In this document: in pieces, positions 41,478 to 50,720 of the stretch | Position numbering within the stretch: the stretch's first letter is position 1 | Layout of the letters: each line of letters starts with the position of its first letter | DNA from: Cytophagales bacterium | GTDB lineage: Bacteria > Bacteroidota > Bacteroidia > Cytophagales > Spirosomataceae | Reading direction: 5' to 3' | Length of the DNA: 64,000 bases | Assembly: GCA_013298215.1 (NCBI GenBank) | Contig: JAAFKE010000010.1 | Coordinates: 1-64,000 of the forward strand | Translations under genes and position numbers: made by a program | Notes under the pieces: model-generated | What the model saw: only the letters and a program-made list of their open reading frames with translations | The model's database searches: none | What the model was told of the DNA's origin: nothing

Positions 41478-44400
41478 TGCACTTAGTTGCAGAACGCAAT
41501 CGTCTTGCTCTACCACCGAGCCCTCGCGCAGCACAATCTGGCCTACGCTACCTGCTTGGGTAGCGGCCACGATCGATTCCATCTTCATGGCCTCGATCAC
41601 AAATAGCGGCGTATTTTTTTTCACTTCATCGCCCGTTTTTACCAATATTTTGGCCAAACGCCCCTGCAACGGTGCGCCCACGTCGCCCACTTTGGTTGCT
41701 TTTGCGTTCTGAGACTTGGTGGCTTTTTGGCTGCGGTCGCGCACGCGCACCTGGCGGCTCTGCCCGTTTAGTTCAAAAGTAACGGTTCGCATACCGAGGT
41801 CGTCGGCGTTCGACACAAAGAGCAAGCGCACCAAAATATTTTTTCCCTCCGCAATTTCGATCAAAATCTCCTCGTCGGGCTTCAGGCCGTACAAAAACGC
41901 ATTGGTCGGAATAATCGACACATCGCCGTATATCTCGCGGGCGGCGTAGAAATCTTCATAGACCTTTGGGTACATTTTATAGGAAAGGTATTCCAAAAAC
42001 CCTTCGCTGTGCGGAAACTGGGCCTGAAAATCGGCAAACTCCACCTCAAAATCGGCGGGTGGCATATTGTCGTTGGGGCGGGCGGTCATGGGCTGTTCGC
42101 CTTTTAAAATAACCGCCTGCAACTGAGCCGGAAAGCCCCCAACTGGCTGCCCCAAACCGCCGCGCATAAAATCTTTGACCGATTCGGGAAACGACAGCGA
42201 GTCGCCGCGCGTCAGTATGTCGTGGGGGCTGAGGTGGTTGGAGGTCATAAAAAGGGCCATGTCGCCTACTACCTTCGACGACGGTGTCACCTTCACGATG
42301 TCGCCAAACATTTCGTTTACGACCGCGTAGTTTTGTTTTAGCGTCTCAAACTGCGCACCCAACCCCAGCGCAATGGCCTGCGGTTTGAGGTTTGAGTACT
42401 GCCCACCAGGAATCTCGTTTTGGTACACCTCCGCGTTGCCAGCCTTCATGCCGCTCTCGAAGGGGTAGTACATCTCGCGCACGTCTTCCCAATAGTTAGA
42501 ATAAGCGTTCAATGAATGCAGGTCGAAAGCCCCCTCGCGGGCGTGGCCCTGCATCATGGCCACCACCGAGTTGAAATTGGGCTGGGAGGTGAGCCCCGAC
42601 AACGCACCGAGGGCGCAGTCTATCACGTCCACGCCCGCTTCGATGGCCTTCAAATAGGTCGATGACTGAATAGAAGAGGTGTCGTGGGTGTGCAAATGAA
42701 TCGGGATGCTCACGGCCTTTTTGAGCTCGCGCACCAGTACTTCGGCGGCGTAGGGTTTTAGAAGGCCCGCCATGTCTTTGATGGCCAATATGTGCGCCCC
42801 TTCGTCTTCGAGCTGCCGCGCCATGTCCAAATAATATTGGAGCGAATATTTGGTGGTTTTGCCAGTTTGCTGGGTCTGCATAAAGTCGCCGGTGTAGCAA
42901 ATAGCGGCTTCGGCCACCGCGTTGGTGCGCTCTCGCACGGCGCGGATGCTCACTTTCATGGCCTCGACCCAGTTGAGTGAGTCAAAAATTCGGAATATAT
43001 CAATGCCGTTCTCCCAGCTTTTTTCCACAAATTTTTCGATCAAATTGTCTGGATACGCCGAGTATCCAACCGCATTAGACCCCCGAAAGAGCATTTGCAG
43101 GAGCATATTTGGCATGGCCTGGCGAAAGTCTTGGAGGCGCGTCCAGGGGCTTTCGCCCAAAAAACGCATCGCCACGTCGAAGGTAGCCCCGCCCCAAACT
43201 TCCATCGACAACAACTGGGGATGCGCCTTGGCGAAACCTTCGGCCACTTTGAGCATATCTTGGGTGCGCACGCGCGTAGCCAGCAAAGACTGGTGGCCAT
43301 CGCGGAAGGTGGTGTCGGTGTAGAGTATTTGTTTTTGGTCTTTGACCCAACGCGCAAACTTTTCGGGGCCCAAGTCAGTGAGGCGTTGTTTGTTGCCGTT
43401 GGGGTAGGCGGCATACTGGTCAAAGACGGGTGCTATTGGCGTTCTTAGGGCGCGGTCATCTTTTATTTTTACTTCGGGATTTCCGTTCACCACCACTTCG
43501 GCCAGGTATTTGAGCACCCGCGTCGAACGGTCTTTGGGCTTGCGTAGGTTAAAAAGTTCGGGGTGTTTTTCGATAAACGACACGCGGGCGTTGCCTTCCA
43601 CAAAAACGGGGTGGGCTATCACGTTCCACAAAAAGGGAATATTTGTTTTCACGCCCCTGATTCTGTACTCGACCAACGCGCGGTGAAGACGCTGGGTGGC
43701 TCCTTTGAGGGTACGGCCCCGGGCGGTTACTTTCACGATCATGGAGTCGAAATAAGGCGAAATCCGCGCACCCGCGTAGGCCGAGCCTTCGTCTAATCGA
43801 ATACCAAAACCCGCCGCGTTGCGGTAGGCAGTGAGCGTGCCAAAGTCGGGCTTGAAACCATTGGCGGGGTCTTCGGTCGTGATCCGGCACTGAATGGCGT
43901 AGCCGCTGCAAGTCACATCGTCTTGGTGGTTGATGTAAATGCCATTATCGGACAGTTTGTAGCCCATCGCAATCAGAATCTGAGTCCTGACGATGTCGAT
44001 CCCCGTGATTTCTTCGGTAATTGTGTGTTCGACTTGGATGCGGGGGTTCACTTCAATAAAAAAGATATTTTCTTGCTGGTCCACCAAAAACTCAACCGTA
44101 CCCGCGTTCGAGTAGTCGGCGGCTCTGCCAATTCGGAGGGCATATTCGTAGAGTTTGTCGCGGGTTTGTTGTTTCAAACCCACCGACGGAGCCACCTCGA
44201 CTACTTTCTGAAAACGCCGCTGCACCGAGCAGTCGCGTTCGTAGAGGTGAACGAGGTTTCCGTGGGTGTCGCCCAGCAATTGTACTTCGAGGTGTTTGGG
44301 GTCTTCAATAAATTTTTCGAGAAATATTGTATCGTCGCCGAAGGCATTTTTGGCCTCGTTTTTGGCTTCGCTGAATGCCTTCGTAAATTCTTCTTCGACC

Positions 44401-44936
44401 CGCACCACGCGCATACCGCGCCCGCCTCCGCCAGCGGCGGCTTTAACCATGATCGGAAAACCAATGCGCTTGGCCTCCGAAAGCGCAAAGTTTTGGTCCG
44501 AAATATCGGCTCGGCTGTCGGGAATCATCGGTACGTCGGCAATGGTGGCCAAGTTTTTGGCGGCCACTTTGTCGCCCAATTTATTCATTGCTTCGGGCGT
44601 TGGCCCCACAAAAATAATGCCCTCCTCGCGGCAGCGCTTGGCCAGCCGAACGTTTTCTGACAAAAAACCGTAGCCTGGGTGAACGGCATCAATGCGTTTG
44701 TGTTTGGCCAACTGAATGATGCCTTCCACGTCGAGATACGGTTTGAGGGCCTCGTCTTGGCGGCCAATCTGGTAGGCTTCGTCGGCCTTGTAGCGGTGGA
44801 GCGAATAGCGGTCTTCGTAGGTATAAACGGCCACCGTAGTGATACCCAACTCGGTGCCAGCACGCATAATGCGAATGGCGATCTCACCGCGATTAGCAAC
44901 CAATAAACGCTTGATGGGCTTGACGTAGCTTTGCAT
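41466..44936 (-). CDS. pyc: Pyruvate carboxylase
   Basis: 1156 residues, full length for the single-chain enzyme that makes oxaloacetate from pyruvate, bicarbonate and ATP. Order: biotin carboxylase ([42 protein letters not shown]), carboxyltransferase (TTFRDGHQSLLATRVR; FEVWGGATFDVAMRFL-like MEVWGGATFD; HTHDTSS metal ligands), allosteric domain, then biotinyl domain with Lys1118 in VIEAMKMES. ATG 44936 opens on MQSYVKPIKRLLVANRGE. It probably serves anaplerosis. No promoter consensus is visible in the 120 bases before it. Confidence 0.97.
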   Translation of the reverse strand: MQSYVKPIKRLLVANRGEIAIRIMRAGTELGITTVAVYTYEDRYSLHRYKADEAYQIGRQDEALKPYLDVEGIIQLAKHKRIDAVHPGYGFLSENVRLAKRCREEGIIFVGPTPEAMNKLGDKVAAKNLATIADVPMIPDSRADISDQNFALSEAKRIGFPIMVKAAAGGGGRGMRVVRVEEEFTKAFSEAKNEAKNAFGDDTIFLEKFIEDPKHLEVQLLGDTHGNLVHLYERDCSVQRRFQKVVEVAPSVGLKQQTRDKLYEYALRIGRAADYSNAGTVEFLVDQQENIFFIEVNPRIQVEHTITEEITGIDIVRTQILIAMGYKLSDNGIYINHQDDVTCSGYAIQCRITTEDPANGFKPDFGTLTAYRNAAGFGIRLDEGSAYAGARISPYFDSMIVKVTARGRTLKGATQRLHRALVEYRIRGVKTNIPFLWNVIAHPVFVEGNARVSFIEKHPELFNLRKPKDRSTRVLKYLAEVVVNGNPEVKIKDDRALRTPIAPVFDQYAAYPNGNKQRLTDLGPEKFARWVKDQKQILYTDTTFRDGHQSLLATRVRTQDMLKVAEGFAKAHPQLLSMEVWGGATFDVAMRFLGESPWTRLQDFRQAMPNMLLQMLFRGSNAVGYSAYPDNLIEKFVEKSWENGIDIFRIFDSLNWVEAMKVSIRAVRERTNAVAEAAICYTGDFMQTQQTGKTTKYSLQYYLDMARQLEDEGAHILAIKDMAGLLKPYAAEVLVRELKKAVSIPIHLHTHDTSSIQSSTYLKAIEAGVDVIDCALGALSGLTSQPNFNSVVAMMQGHAREGAFDLHSLNAYSNYWEDVREMYYPFESGMKAGNAEVYQNEIPGGQYSNLKPQAIALGLGAQFETLKQNYAVVNEMFGDIVKVTPSSKVVGDMALFMTSNHLSPHDILTRGDSLSFPESVKDFMRGGLGQPVGGFPAQLQAVILKGEQPMTARPNDNMPPADFEVEFADFQAQFPHSEGFLEYLSYKMYPKVYEDFYAAREIYGDVSIIPTNAFLYGLKPDEEILIEIAEGKNILVRLLFVSNADDLGMRTVTFELNGQSRQVRVRDRSQKATKSQNAKATKVGDVGAPLQGRLAKILVKTGDEVKKNTPLFVIEAMKMESIVAATQAGSVGQIVLREGSVVEQDDCVLQLSALPQ

Positions 44937-45056
44937 GAAAAACAATATTTTGTTATTCTGCAATAATACGCATAATCCTACGGTTGGATAAAATTTTAGG
45001 TAAAGAAAATTTTGTTTAATCTGAATAATTCAATGGCAGTGGCCGCTGCGTTCAAA

Positions 45057-46646
45057 TTAAGCCTCCAGCTTAAACTCCGACGTAAAGTGAAATTTAATAT
45101 CGGGGTTATTGGTCATATTCATGCGGAGAATCCAGTCCGAATCGGCCAAAAACACGGGGTTTTGGTCTTTGTCATAGCCAATCTGCATTCCTTTTAGGCG
45201 GATAAACTCGTCTAATTTACCTTTGTCGTCGGAGGTCAGCCAACAGGCCTTGGTCATACTCATGGCATCGAAACGGCATTTGGCACTGTATTCGTGTTCT
45301 AAGCGGTACTGAATAACCTCAAACTGGAGCTCACCAACGGTGCCGACTACCTTTCGGCTACCAGGCTGGAGGGTAAACAACTGCGCCACGCCCTCGTCGG
45401 TAAGCTGCTGAATACCTTTCTCCAATTGTTTCGATTTCATGGGATCGAGGTTCACGAGCTCTTTAAAAATCTCGGGCGAAAAACTCGGAATACCCGTAAA
45501 TTGTAGGTTCTCGCCCTCGGTCAGGGTGTCGCCGATCTTAAAACTACCCGTGTCGTAGAGTCCCACCACGTCGCCAGGGAATCCTTCTTCCAGGATCGCC
45601 TTGGAGTCGGCCATGAAACTAAACGGGCTCGAAAACCGCACATCCTTGCCCGACCGCGTGTGGCGGTAGAACTTACCCCGCTCAAAAACGCCCGAGCAAA
45701 TTCTCAAAAAAGCAATCCTGTCGCGGTGGCGCGGGTCTAAATTGGCGTGAATTTTAAAGACAAATCCGCTAAATTTACTTTCGTTGGGTTCTACCACGCG
45801 CACGTTGGTGGGCCTGTGTACGGGTCTCGGCGACACCTCGCAGAAAGCATCGAGTAGTTCTTTAACCCCAAAATTATTGATTGCGCTGCCAAAAAACACG
45901 GGCGCGATTTTGCCCGCCAAGTACTCCTGGCGGTCGAAGGCATCGTACACGCCCTCGATCAGTTCTACGTCTTCGCGCAGTTGGGCGGCATCGCGCGCGC
46001 CCACTTTTTGTTCCAACAGTGCATCGTCGAGCTTTATTTTTAGCACATCGCTTTCGATCTTGGTCTTGTTGCTCTTAAAAAAATACAGTTGTTCTTCGTA
46101 CAGGCTATAGACTCCCTTAAAGTCGGCTCCCATGTTCACGGGCCAGGTCAGGGGGCGGGTTTTGATGTTGAGTTGCTGCTCCAGTTCGTCCAAAAGATCA
46201 AACGGATTCTGGCCCTCGCGGTCCATCTTGTTGATAAAAATAATCACTGGCGTGTCGCGCATCCGGCACACCTCCATGAGGCGTTTGGTCTGCTCTTCTA
46301 CGCCTTTCACGCAGTCGATCACGAGAATTACACTGTCCACGGCCGTGAGGGTTCGGTAGGTGTCTTCGGCAAAATCTTTGTGTCCGGGCGTATCTAATAT
46401 ATTGATTTTCATGTGATTATACTCAAACGTCATCACCGAAGTGGCCACCGAGATACCGCGCTGTTTTTCGATCTCCATGAAATCGGAAGTAGCCGTTTTT
46501 TTAATTTTGTTCGACTTCACCGCTCCCGCCGTTTGAATGGCCCCACCAAAGAGCAGTAGTTTTTCGGTGAGGGTAGTTTTGCCTGCATCGGGGTGGCTTA
46601 TGATGGCAAAAGTGCGGCGTTTGTTTATTTCTTGTTCGAGATTCAT
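45057..46646 (-). CDS. prfC: Peptide chain release factor 3
   Basis: 529-residue translational GTPase that recycles RF1/RF2 after termination. G1 is [16 protein letters not shown], the switch region is [16 protein letters not shown]3 is [16 protein letters not shown]4 is FINKMDREG. The RF3-specific C-terminal part includes [26 protein letters not shown]. Length normal. A good promoter lies 22-51 bases upstream, back to back with the SixA promoter. Confidence 0.96.
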   Translation of the reverse strand: MNLEQEINKRRTFAIISHPDAGKTTLTEKLLLFGGAIQTAGAVKSNKIKKTATSDFMEIEKQRGISVATSVMTFEYNHMKINILDTPGHKDFAEDTYRTLTAVDSVILVIDCVKGVEEQTKRLMEVCRMRDTPVIIFINKMDREGQNPFDLLDELEQQLNIKTRPLTWPVNMGADFKGVYSLYEEQLYFFKSNKTKIESDVLKIKLDDALLEQKVGARDAAQLREDVELIEGVYDAFDRQEYLAGKIAPVFFGSAINNFGVKELLDAFCEVSPRPVHRPTNVRVVEPNESKFSGFVFKIHANLDPRHRDRIAFLRICSGVFERGKFYRHTRSGKDVRFSSPFSFMADSKAILEEGFPGDVVGLYDTGSFKIGDTLTEGENLQFTGIPSFSPEIFKELVNLDPMKSKQLEKGIQQLTDEGVAQLFTLQPGSRKVVGTVGELQFEVIQYRLEHEYSAKCRFDAMSMTKACWLTSDDKGKLDEFIRLKGMQIGYDKDQNPVFLADSDWILRMNMTNNPDIKFHFTSEFKLEA

Positions 46647-46667
46647 CTTTTACTGGTTTCAAAACGC

Positions 46668-46697
46668 AAAAGTAGCCACAAAGCAACTGGTAATCAA
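46668..46697 (-). promoter_or_regulatory. Promoter of prfC
   Basis: Minus-strand TTG (46697-46695), a 19-base spacer and TACTTTTG (46675-46668). Predicted start near 46662, a leader of about 16 bases. Confidence 0.65.
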
Positions 46698-46717
46698 TCT
46701 ACAATAAAAAACTTGGC

Positions 46718-46725
46718 TATATTTG
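46718..46725 (+). promoter_or_regulatory. -7 element of the SixA-like gene
   Basis: TATATTTG matches TAnnTTTG. The -33 region is weak and overlaps the prfC promoter zone. The leader to ATG 46817 would be about 85 bases. Confidence 0.45.
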
Positions 46726-46816
46726 TGGGCCAACAAACGCGCGTAGCATCACCGTGATCGACGAACGCGGAATTTGCGCCGTAGATATGGGAGCCCAACA
46801 AACACAATTAGAATCT

Positions 46817-47320
46817 ATGAAACGTTATCTGTACCTCGTTCGCCACGCCAAAGCAGAGGACTACGCCGCCACCTCGCGTGACTTTGACCGCGAGCTAACC
46901 GCCCAGGGCATCATGTCGGCCGCTCGAATGGGGCGGTTTTTGAAAGAAAAGGGTTTGGTGGCGCACTTAATGGTAAGCAGCCAGGCCGCCCGCGCCTACC
47001 AAACTGCCAAAGTTATGGCCGAACAACTGGACTACAACGTCGACACCATCGAGAACAATCCGTTTATGTATGAGGGCGGGGCGCGTGCGTATTTGGCCGC
47101 CGTCAATGCCTTAGACAACGCCCACACCCACGTCATGCTGTTTGGCCACAATCCCGATATTAGCTTTTTTGCAGAATACCTTACAAATCAACACGTTGGG
47201 TCGATGGGAAAGGGCAGCGTAGCGGTGGTTGAGTTTGACGCGGAAGTGACCTGGGACATGGTTTCGCAGCGCTCGGGGAGGCTACTCAGCTACGAATCGC
47301 CCAAGAGTTTGGCTCAATAA
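46817..47320 (+). CDS. SixA-type histidine phosphatase
   Basis: 167 residues from ATG 46817. The histidine-phosphatase signature LVRHAKAE is followed by DRELTAQGIMSAARMGRFL, SSQAARAYQTAKVMAEQL and LFGHNPDISFF (second catalytic His). SixA enzymes dephosphorylate phospho-histidine on phosphotransfer proteins or carry out related reactions. The frame extends upstream to 46754, but the leader would lack family similarity. It abuts the convergent moxR gene with no gap. Confidence 0.88.
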   Translation: MKRYLYLVRHAKAEDYAATSRDFDRELTAQGIMSAARMGRFLKEKGLVAHLMVSSQAARAYQTAKVMAEQLDYNVDTIENNPFMYEGGARAYLAAVNALDNAHTHVMLFGHNPDISFFAEYLTNQHVGSMGKGSVAVVEFDAEVTWDMVSQRSGRLLSYESPKSLAQ

Positions 47321-48277
47321 CTACCGATTAATGGCTACCTTGCGCAGAATAGAATCAATCACCATCCGCGACGTAATGCCGTCGGCCTCGGCTTCGTAGT
47401 TTAGCATCAGGCGGTGGTTGAAAACATCGGGAGCGATCTCTTTAATGTCTTCGGGCAGCACGTAGTCGCGGCCATCGAAATAGGCCAGTGCTTTGGCCGC
47501 CAAATTGAGTTTGATCGTGCCGCGCGGCGACACGCCGTACTGAATATACTTCGACTCCTCGCGCAGGTTGTATTCGAGGGGGCGGCGGGTGGCAAAAACC
47601 AGCTCTACAATATACCGCTCCAAACTCTCCGAAATATTAACGTTGTTGATGGCCTCCCGCACGAGCTGTACGTCTTCTTTGGTGAGCAGGGCCTTGGTTT
47701 GGTGCTTAAAATCCATGTTAGCCATTCGACGCATAACCTGCAGCTCCTCCTCTTTGCTGAGGTAATCCACAAATATTTTCATCATAAAACGGTCTAACTG
47801 CGCCTCGGGAAGCGGGTAAGTGCCCTCTTGCTCGACGGGGTTTTGGGTGGCAAGTACCAAAAACGGAGTGTCGAGTTGGTAGGTAATGTCGCCAATGGTA
47901 ACTTGCTTTTCTTGCATGGCCTCCAGCAAGGCCGACTGCACCTTGGCGGGCGAACGATTCACTTCATCGGCCAGAATAATATTGGCAAAAATCGGTCCTT
48001 TCTTAACTTCGTAGTCGCCCAGTTTGGGTTTATAAATCATTGTCCCGATCAAATCGGCGGGTAGCAGGTCGGGCGTGAACTGAATGCGGCGAAAATCGAG
48101 CTGCAAAATTTTGGTTAGTGTATTAACCATCAGCGTTTTAGCCAGTCCAGGCATTCCTTCCAACAGCAAATGCCCCCCCGTAAAGAGACCCACCAGCAGG
48201 CGGTTGAGCAGTTTTTCTTGCCCCACCACTACCTGTTGCATTTCGTCGATAACTTGTTTTATCTTGGGTAAATACAT
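47321..48277 (-). CDS. MoxR-type AAA+ ATPase
   Basis: 318 residues from ATG 48277. AAA+ chaperone class that helps load metals or mature protein complexes, often beside VWA and DUF58 genes. Walker A GMPGLAKT, Walker B ILADEVNRSPAKVQSALLEAM, sensor ATQNPVEQEGTYPLPEAQLDRF. The C-terminal lid has GVSPRGTIKLNLAAKALAYFDGRDYVLPEDIKEIA. The usual DUF58/VWA partners are not adjacent here. It follows prmC by 11 bases and is probably co-transcribed with it. Confidence 0.92.
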   Translation of the reverse strand: MYLPKIKQVIDEMQQVVVGQEKLLNRLLVGLFTGGHLLLEGMPGLAKTLMVNTLTKILQLDFRRIQFTPDLLPADLIGTMIYKPKLGDYEVKKGPIFANIILADEVNRSPAKVQSALLEAMQEKQVTIGDITYQLDTPFLVLATQNPVEQEGTYPLPEAQLDRFMMKIFVDYLSKEEELQVMRRMANMDFKHQTKALLTKEDVQLVREAINNVNISESLERYIVELVFATRRPLEYNLREESKYIQYGVSPRGTIKLNLAAKALAYFDGRDYVLPEDIKEIAPDVFNHRLMLNYEAEADGITSRMVIDSILRKVAINR

Positions 48278-48288
48278 GGAGCGTGGGT

Positions 48289-49134
48289 TTACATTTGCGC
48301 CTTTATGAAGCGGTTTTTTCCGTTGATGTCGTGCACCAACTGGATTTGGGAGAACCCGCGCTCGCTGAAAACCTGCACAGTTTCGGCTCCGAAATGCTCG
48401 TTTATTTCTACGTAGCAAGCACCGCCCGGCGCAAGTTGCTTGACGCTAAAATCGGCAATGGCCTTATAGAAAAGCAGCGGGTCTTCGTCTTCCACAAACA
48501 GGGCCAAGTGGGGTTCGAAACGCAGCACATTGGGGCGCATCTCGCTGGCCTCCGCAAAAGTAACGTAGGGCGGGTTGCTCACTATGCAGTCGAACTTGGT
48601 GTTTGTGGTGGCCTGGTTGAGAATATCTTGTTTTTCAAAAATAACCTCCGACAGCAACTGGCGGGCGTTTTCTTGGGCTACCGACAGCGCATCGTCCGAC
48701 ACGTCCCAAGCGTATACGTCGGCGTGGGGCAAAAACCGCGACAGTACAATGGCTATGCAGCCGCTGCCCGTGCCAATGTCTACCATGTTTATTGATCTTT
48801 CTACGTCGGCAAAATCGCTGGCAATGAGCCGAACAAGCTCTTCGGTTTCGGGGCGCGGAATCAGCACCGACGGCGACACCTTGAAGTCTAACCCACAAAA
48901 AAACGCCGAGCCAATGATGTGCTGCACGGGCTCGTTTTGGTTGAGGCGTTCAACGATTTTGTTCCAGTCGGGCTGCAGCTGGCTCTCAGGAATGGGCCTG
49001 TCCACGAGCACATCCACGTTGCGGATTCTCATAAAATGCTCGAGCATCATGAAGACCAGTGCACGGGTTTCGCGCGGGGGATAGACCGTGATCTGACCGA
49101 CCAGGGAATCAAAAAGTTTTTTGGCGGAAGTCAT
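48289..49134 (-). CDS. prmC: Release factor N5-glutamine methyltransferase PrmC
   Basis: 281 residues from ATG 49134. Methylates the Gln of the GGQ motif of RF1 and RF2. SAM-binding region VDIGTGSGCIAIVLSRF, catalytic IVSNPPYVTFAEASEMRPNVLRFEPHLALF, and the N-terminal helical domain with VQHIIGSAFFCGLDFKVSPSVLIPRPETEELV. Standard length. A GTG at 49140 gives two more residues but falls on the last base of the predicted -7 element. First gene of a unit with moxR; functionally matched by prfC nearby. Confidence 0.94.
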   Translation of the reverse strand: MTSAKKLFDSLVGQITVYPPRETRALVFMMLEHFMRIRNVDVLVDRPIPESQLQPDWNKIVERLNQNEPVQHIIGSAFFCGLDFKVSPSVLIPRPETEELVRLIASDFADVERSINMVDIGTGSGCIAIVLSRFLPHADVYAWDVSDDALSVAQENARQLLSEVIFEKQDILNQATTNTKFDCIVSNPPYVTFAEASEMRPNVLRFEPHLALFVEDEDPLLFYKAIADFSVKQLAPGGACYVEINEHFGAETVQVFSERGFSQIQLVHDINGKNRFIKAQM

Positions 49135-49139
49135 AGACA

Positions 49140-49147
49140 CAAAATTA
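49140..49147 (-). promoter_or_regulatory. -7 element abutting the prmC start
   Basis: Minus-strand TAATTTTG (49147 to 49140) ends five bases before the ATG at 49134. A TTTG at 49177-49174 is 26 bases away, longer than usual. Confidence 0.45.
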
Positions 49148-49191
49148 GTGTTTTTTTTAGGGATTTACGCATCCAAAAATGATTTCTGATT

Positions 49192-49221
49192 TTTGATGTA
49201 TAACAGAATTGTATACTTTTG
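49192..49221 (+). promoter_or_regulatory. Promoter of the lipoprotein/outer-membrane protein pair
   Basis: TTTG at 49192-49195, an 18-base spacer and TACTTTTG at 49214-49221. Predicted start near 49227, a leader of about 22 bases to ATG 49249. Confidence 0.65.
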
Positions 49222-49248
49222 TTATTATACAGCACAACACAAATTTTT

Positions 49249-49722
49249 ATGACTACTCGCCCGCTCATTATCTGCCTTATTGGCCTGCTCTGTTTGGGTC
49301 TGACTGCCTGCGAACAGTGTGGTATTGATCGCGAACCCACCGCGCAGCTATCGTTTTTTAGTCCCGTGCCCAAATTCCAAAAAATTCGTGTTTTGGGTTC
49401 TCCCAAAGACACGCTGTCGCGACGCGAACTGCTTTTTGCGAACTTCATTACCGGGCCCCTTAACCTACATAGCAACCAAACCACCTATGTTTTCGAGCGT
49501 GCCAACCGAACAGATACGCTCACGGTTTTTTACCAACAAAAAATCTACAACGCCAGCAGCACCTGCAACTACGTTCTCGACTTAGAGGCTCCCGCCAGAG
49601 GCGTGCTGTTCAAATCTACCTTCAAAGAGGTGTCGGTGCAGTACAACTCGCTCTATTCCAAAGGAGGGTGGGGTGGGGGTGGTGCCGAAACCTCAATAAC
49701 CATAATAGTATCGGAGCCATGA
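49249..49722 (+). CDS. Lipoprotein of unknown function
   Basis: 157 residues from ATG 49249. Lipoprotein leader MTTRPLIICLIGLLCLGLTAC with Cys at 21. The mature domain is strand-rich (LNLHSNQTTYVFERANRTDTLTVFYQQKIYN; YVLDLEAPARGVLFKSTFKEVSVQYN) and ends with a Gly-rich stretch (GGWGGGG). Similar lipoproteins with a QCG-type opening and YxFxxxxxxDTLxVxY pattern occur beside a partner outer-membrane protein in this phylum. The stop overlaps the next ATG by four bases, so the two are likely partners in the envelope. Confidence 0.7.
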   Translation: MTTRPLIICLIGLLCLGLTACEQCGIDREPTAQLSFFSPVPKFQKIRVLGSPKDTLSRRELLFANFITGPLNLHSNQTTYVFERANRTDTLTVFYQQKIYNASSTCNYVLDLEAPARGVLFKSTFKEVSVQYNSLYSKGGWGGGGAETSITIIVSEP

Positions 49723-50375
49723 AAAAAACAACCCTTTTTGCCCTACTTTTTATGGTTTGCTGCGCGGGCGTTTTTGGCCAAAGCAAACCCAACAGCGTGA
49801 GCTCCGTTGGCATAGACGTGGCTAAAAACGTGCCTTACTTGTTTTTTCCGACCTTTTTTGGGGGCAAAAACGCCCTTGTCATCGAGCCAACCCTGCAACT
49901 CACCACCCTCAAACCAAATCGGTTTATCAACCTCACGCTGGGCTACACCCAAATTGACCAAGAGCGCGGCAACAACGGCAGAACGGTGCACTTTTTGAAG
50001 GGTTTTCACGCCCAAGTCATGCACGAAATACAATCCACCGACGGGCAAGTGTTTTGGGCTTACGGTGGCATGGTGGCGGTGGGCTACGGCGGGGGTGCAA
50101 TTCAGATCAAAGGCGATTTTTTTCCTACCTACTTAGCACCGTTGCCCGCCTTCTCGGGGGCGGGGGCTGGCCTAAAAATTCAGGCGGGGATATACGCAAA
50201 AGTAGCCAAACGCTGGCGGCTACGTTCGTCCATCAATCTGGGCCTGAATACCTTCGACTACGGCTCGGCCAATCCAGCGTATTTACCAGGTGCGGGGCCA
50301 TTTTGGGGACTCAACGCGAGGCATTTTGCCCAAACGGCTGGCCTGAACTTGCAGGTTTTTTATCTGACCAAATAA
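49719..50375 (+). CDS. Predicted outer-membrane protein of unknown function
   Basis: 218 residues from ATG 49719. Leader MKKTTLFALLFMVCCAGVFGQ, then a strand-rich body with many aromatic ends (FINLTLGYTQIDQERG, MHEIQSTDGQVFWAYGGMVAVGYGG, AKRWRLRSSINLGLNTFDYG), ending in LNLQVFYLTK. Probably a small barrel. Coupled to the preceding lipoprotein gene by ATGA overlap. No family with a known function is recognised. Confidence 0.65.
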   Translation: MKKTTLFALLFMVCCAGVFGQSKPNSVSSVGIDVAKNVPYLFFPTFFGGKNALVIEPTLQLTTLKPNRFINLTLGYTQIDQERGNNGRTVHFLKGFHAQVMHEIQSTDGQVFWAYGGMVAVGYGGGAIQIKGDFFPTYLAPLPAFSGAGAGLKIQAGIYAKVAKRWRLRSSINLGLNTFDYGSANPAYLPGAGPFWGLNARHFAQTAGLNLQVFYLTK

Positions 50376-50378
50376 CCT

Positions 50379-50571
50379 TTACTCTTCTCTCAAAACACCA
50401 TCTTCTACGTACCAGTGTCGTTGCAAAATCGTTGTTTTGGTGGGCTTCCAAGTAGGTACGCTGCCAAGCATTTTCGCCATCGGCTGGCTTGGCCGCCGCA
50501 ACGGGCGTTTGCTGGGTGCAAGACGTTTCCGTTAAAAAACAAAATAGACACAGAACGGTGAATAGTCTCAT
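50379..50571 (-). pseudogene. Small lipoprotein gene, probably frame-shifted
   Basis: From ATG 50571 the frame gives a lipoprotein-like leader (MRLFTVLCLFCFLTETSC), then QQTPVAAAKPADGENAW. The same frame then runs 65 bases antisense into the neighbouring gene, ending at 50311. One base away, the alternative frame reads MAKMLGSVPTWKPTKT, then TILQRHWYVEDGVLREE, and stops at 50379, just clear of the neighbour. That looks more like a genuine C-terminus. I infer one gene of about 64 codons with a one-base shift between about 50440 and 50490, by mutation or sequencing error. Alternatively only the short second frame is real. Confidence 0.4.
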
Positions 50572-50720
50572 AAAATCTTGCTTGGGAGTAGTGGCATTTG
50601 CGCGTTTTTTTACCTTTAATCCAAATTTATGAAAATTAAAATTCTACATTCATACCTTTGCCAAAATAATTGTGCTGCCGAAGAGGCGGTTTTTGGCGTA
50701 ATCAACTCAATACTTTACCT

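Noticed and set aside
43923-44660. 245-codon plus-strand frame within pyruvate carboxylase
   Set aside because: Antisense to the conserved biotin carboxylase domain; no independent support.
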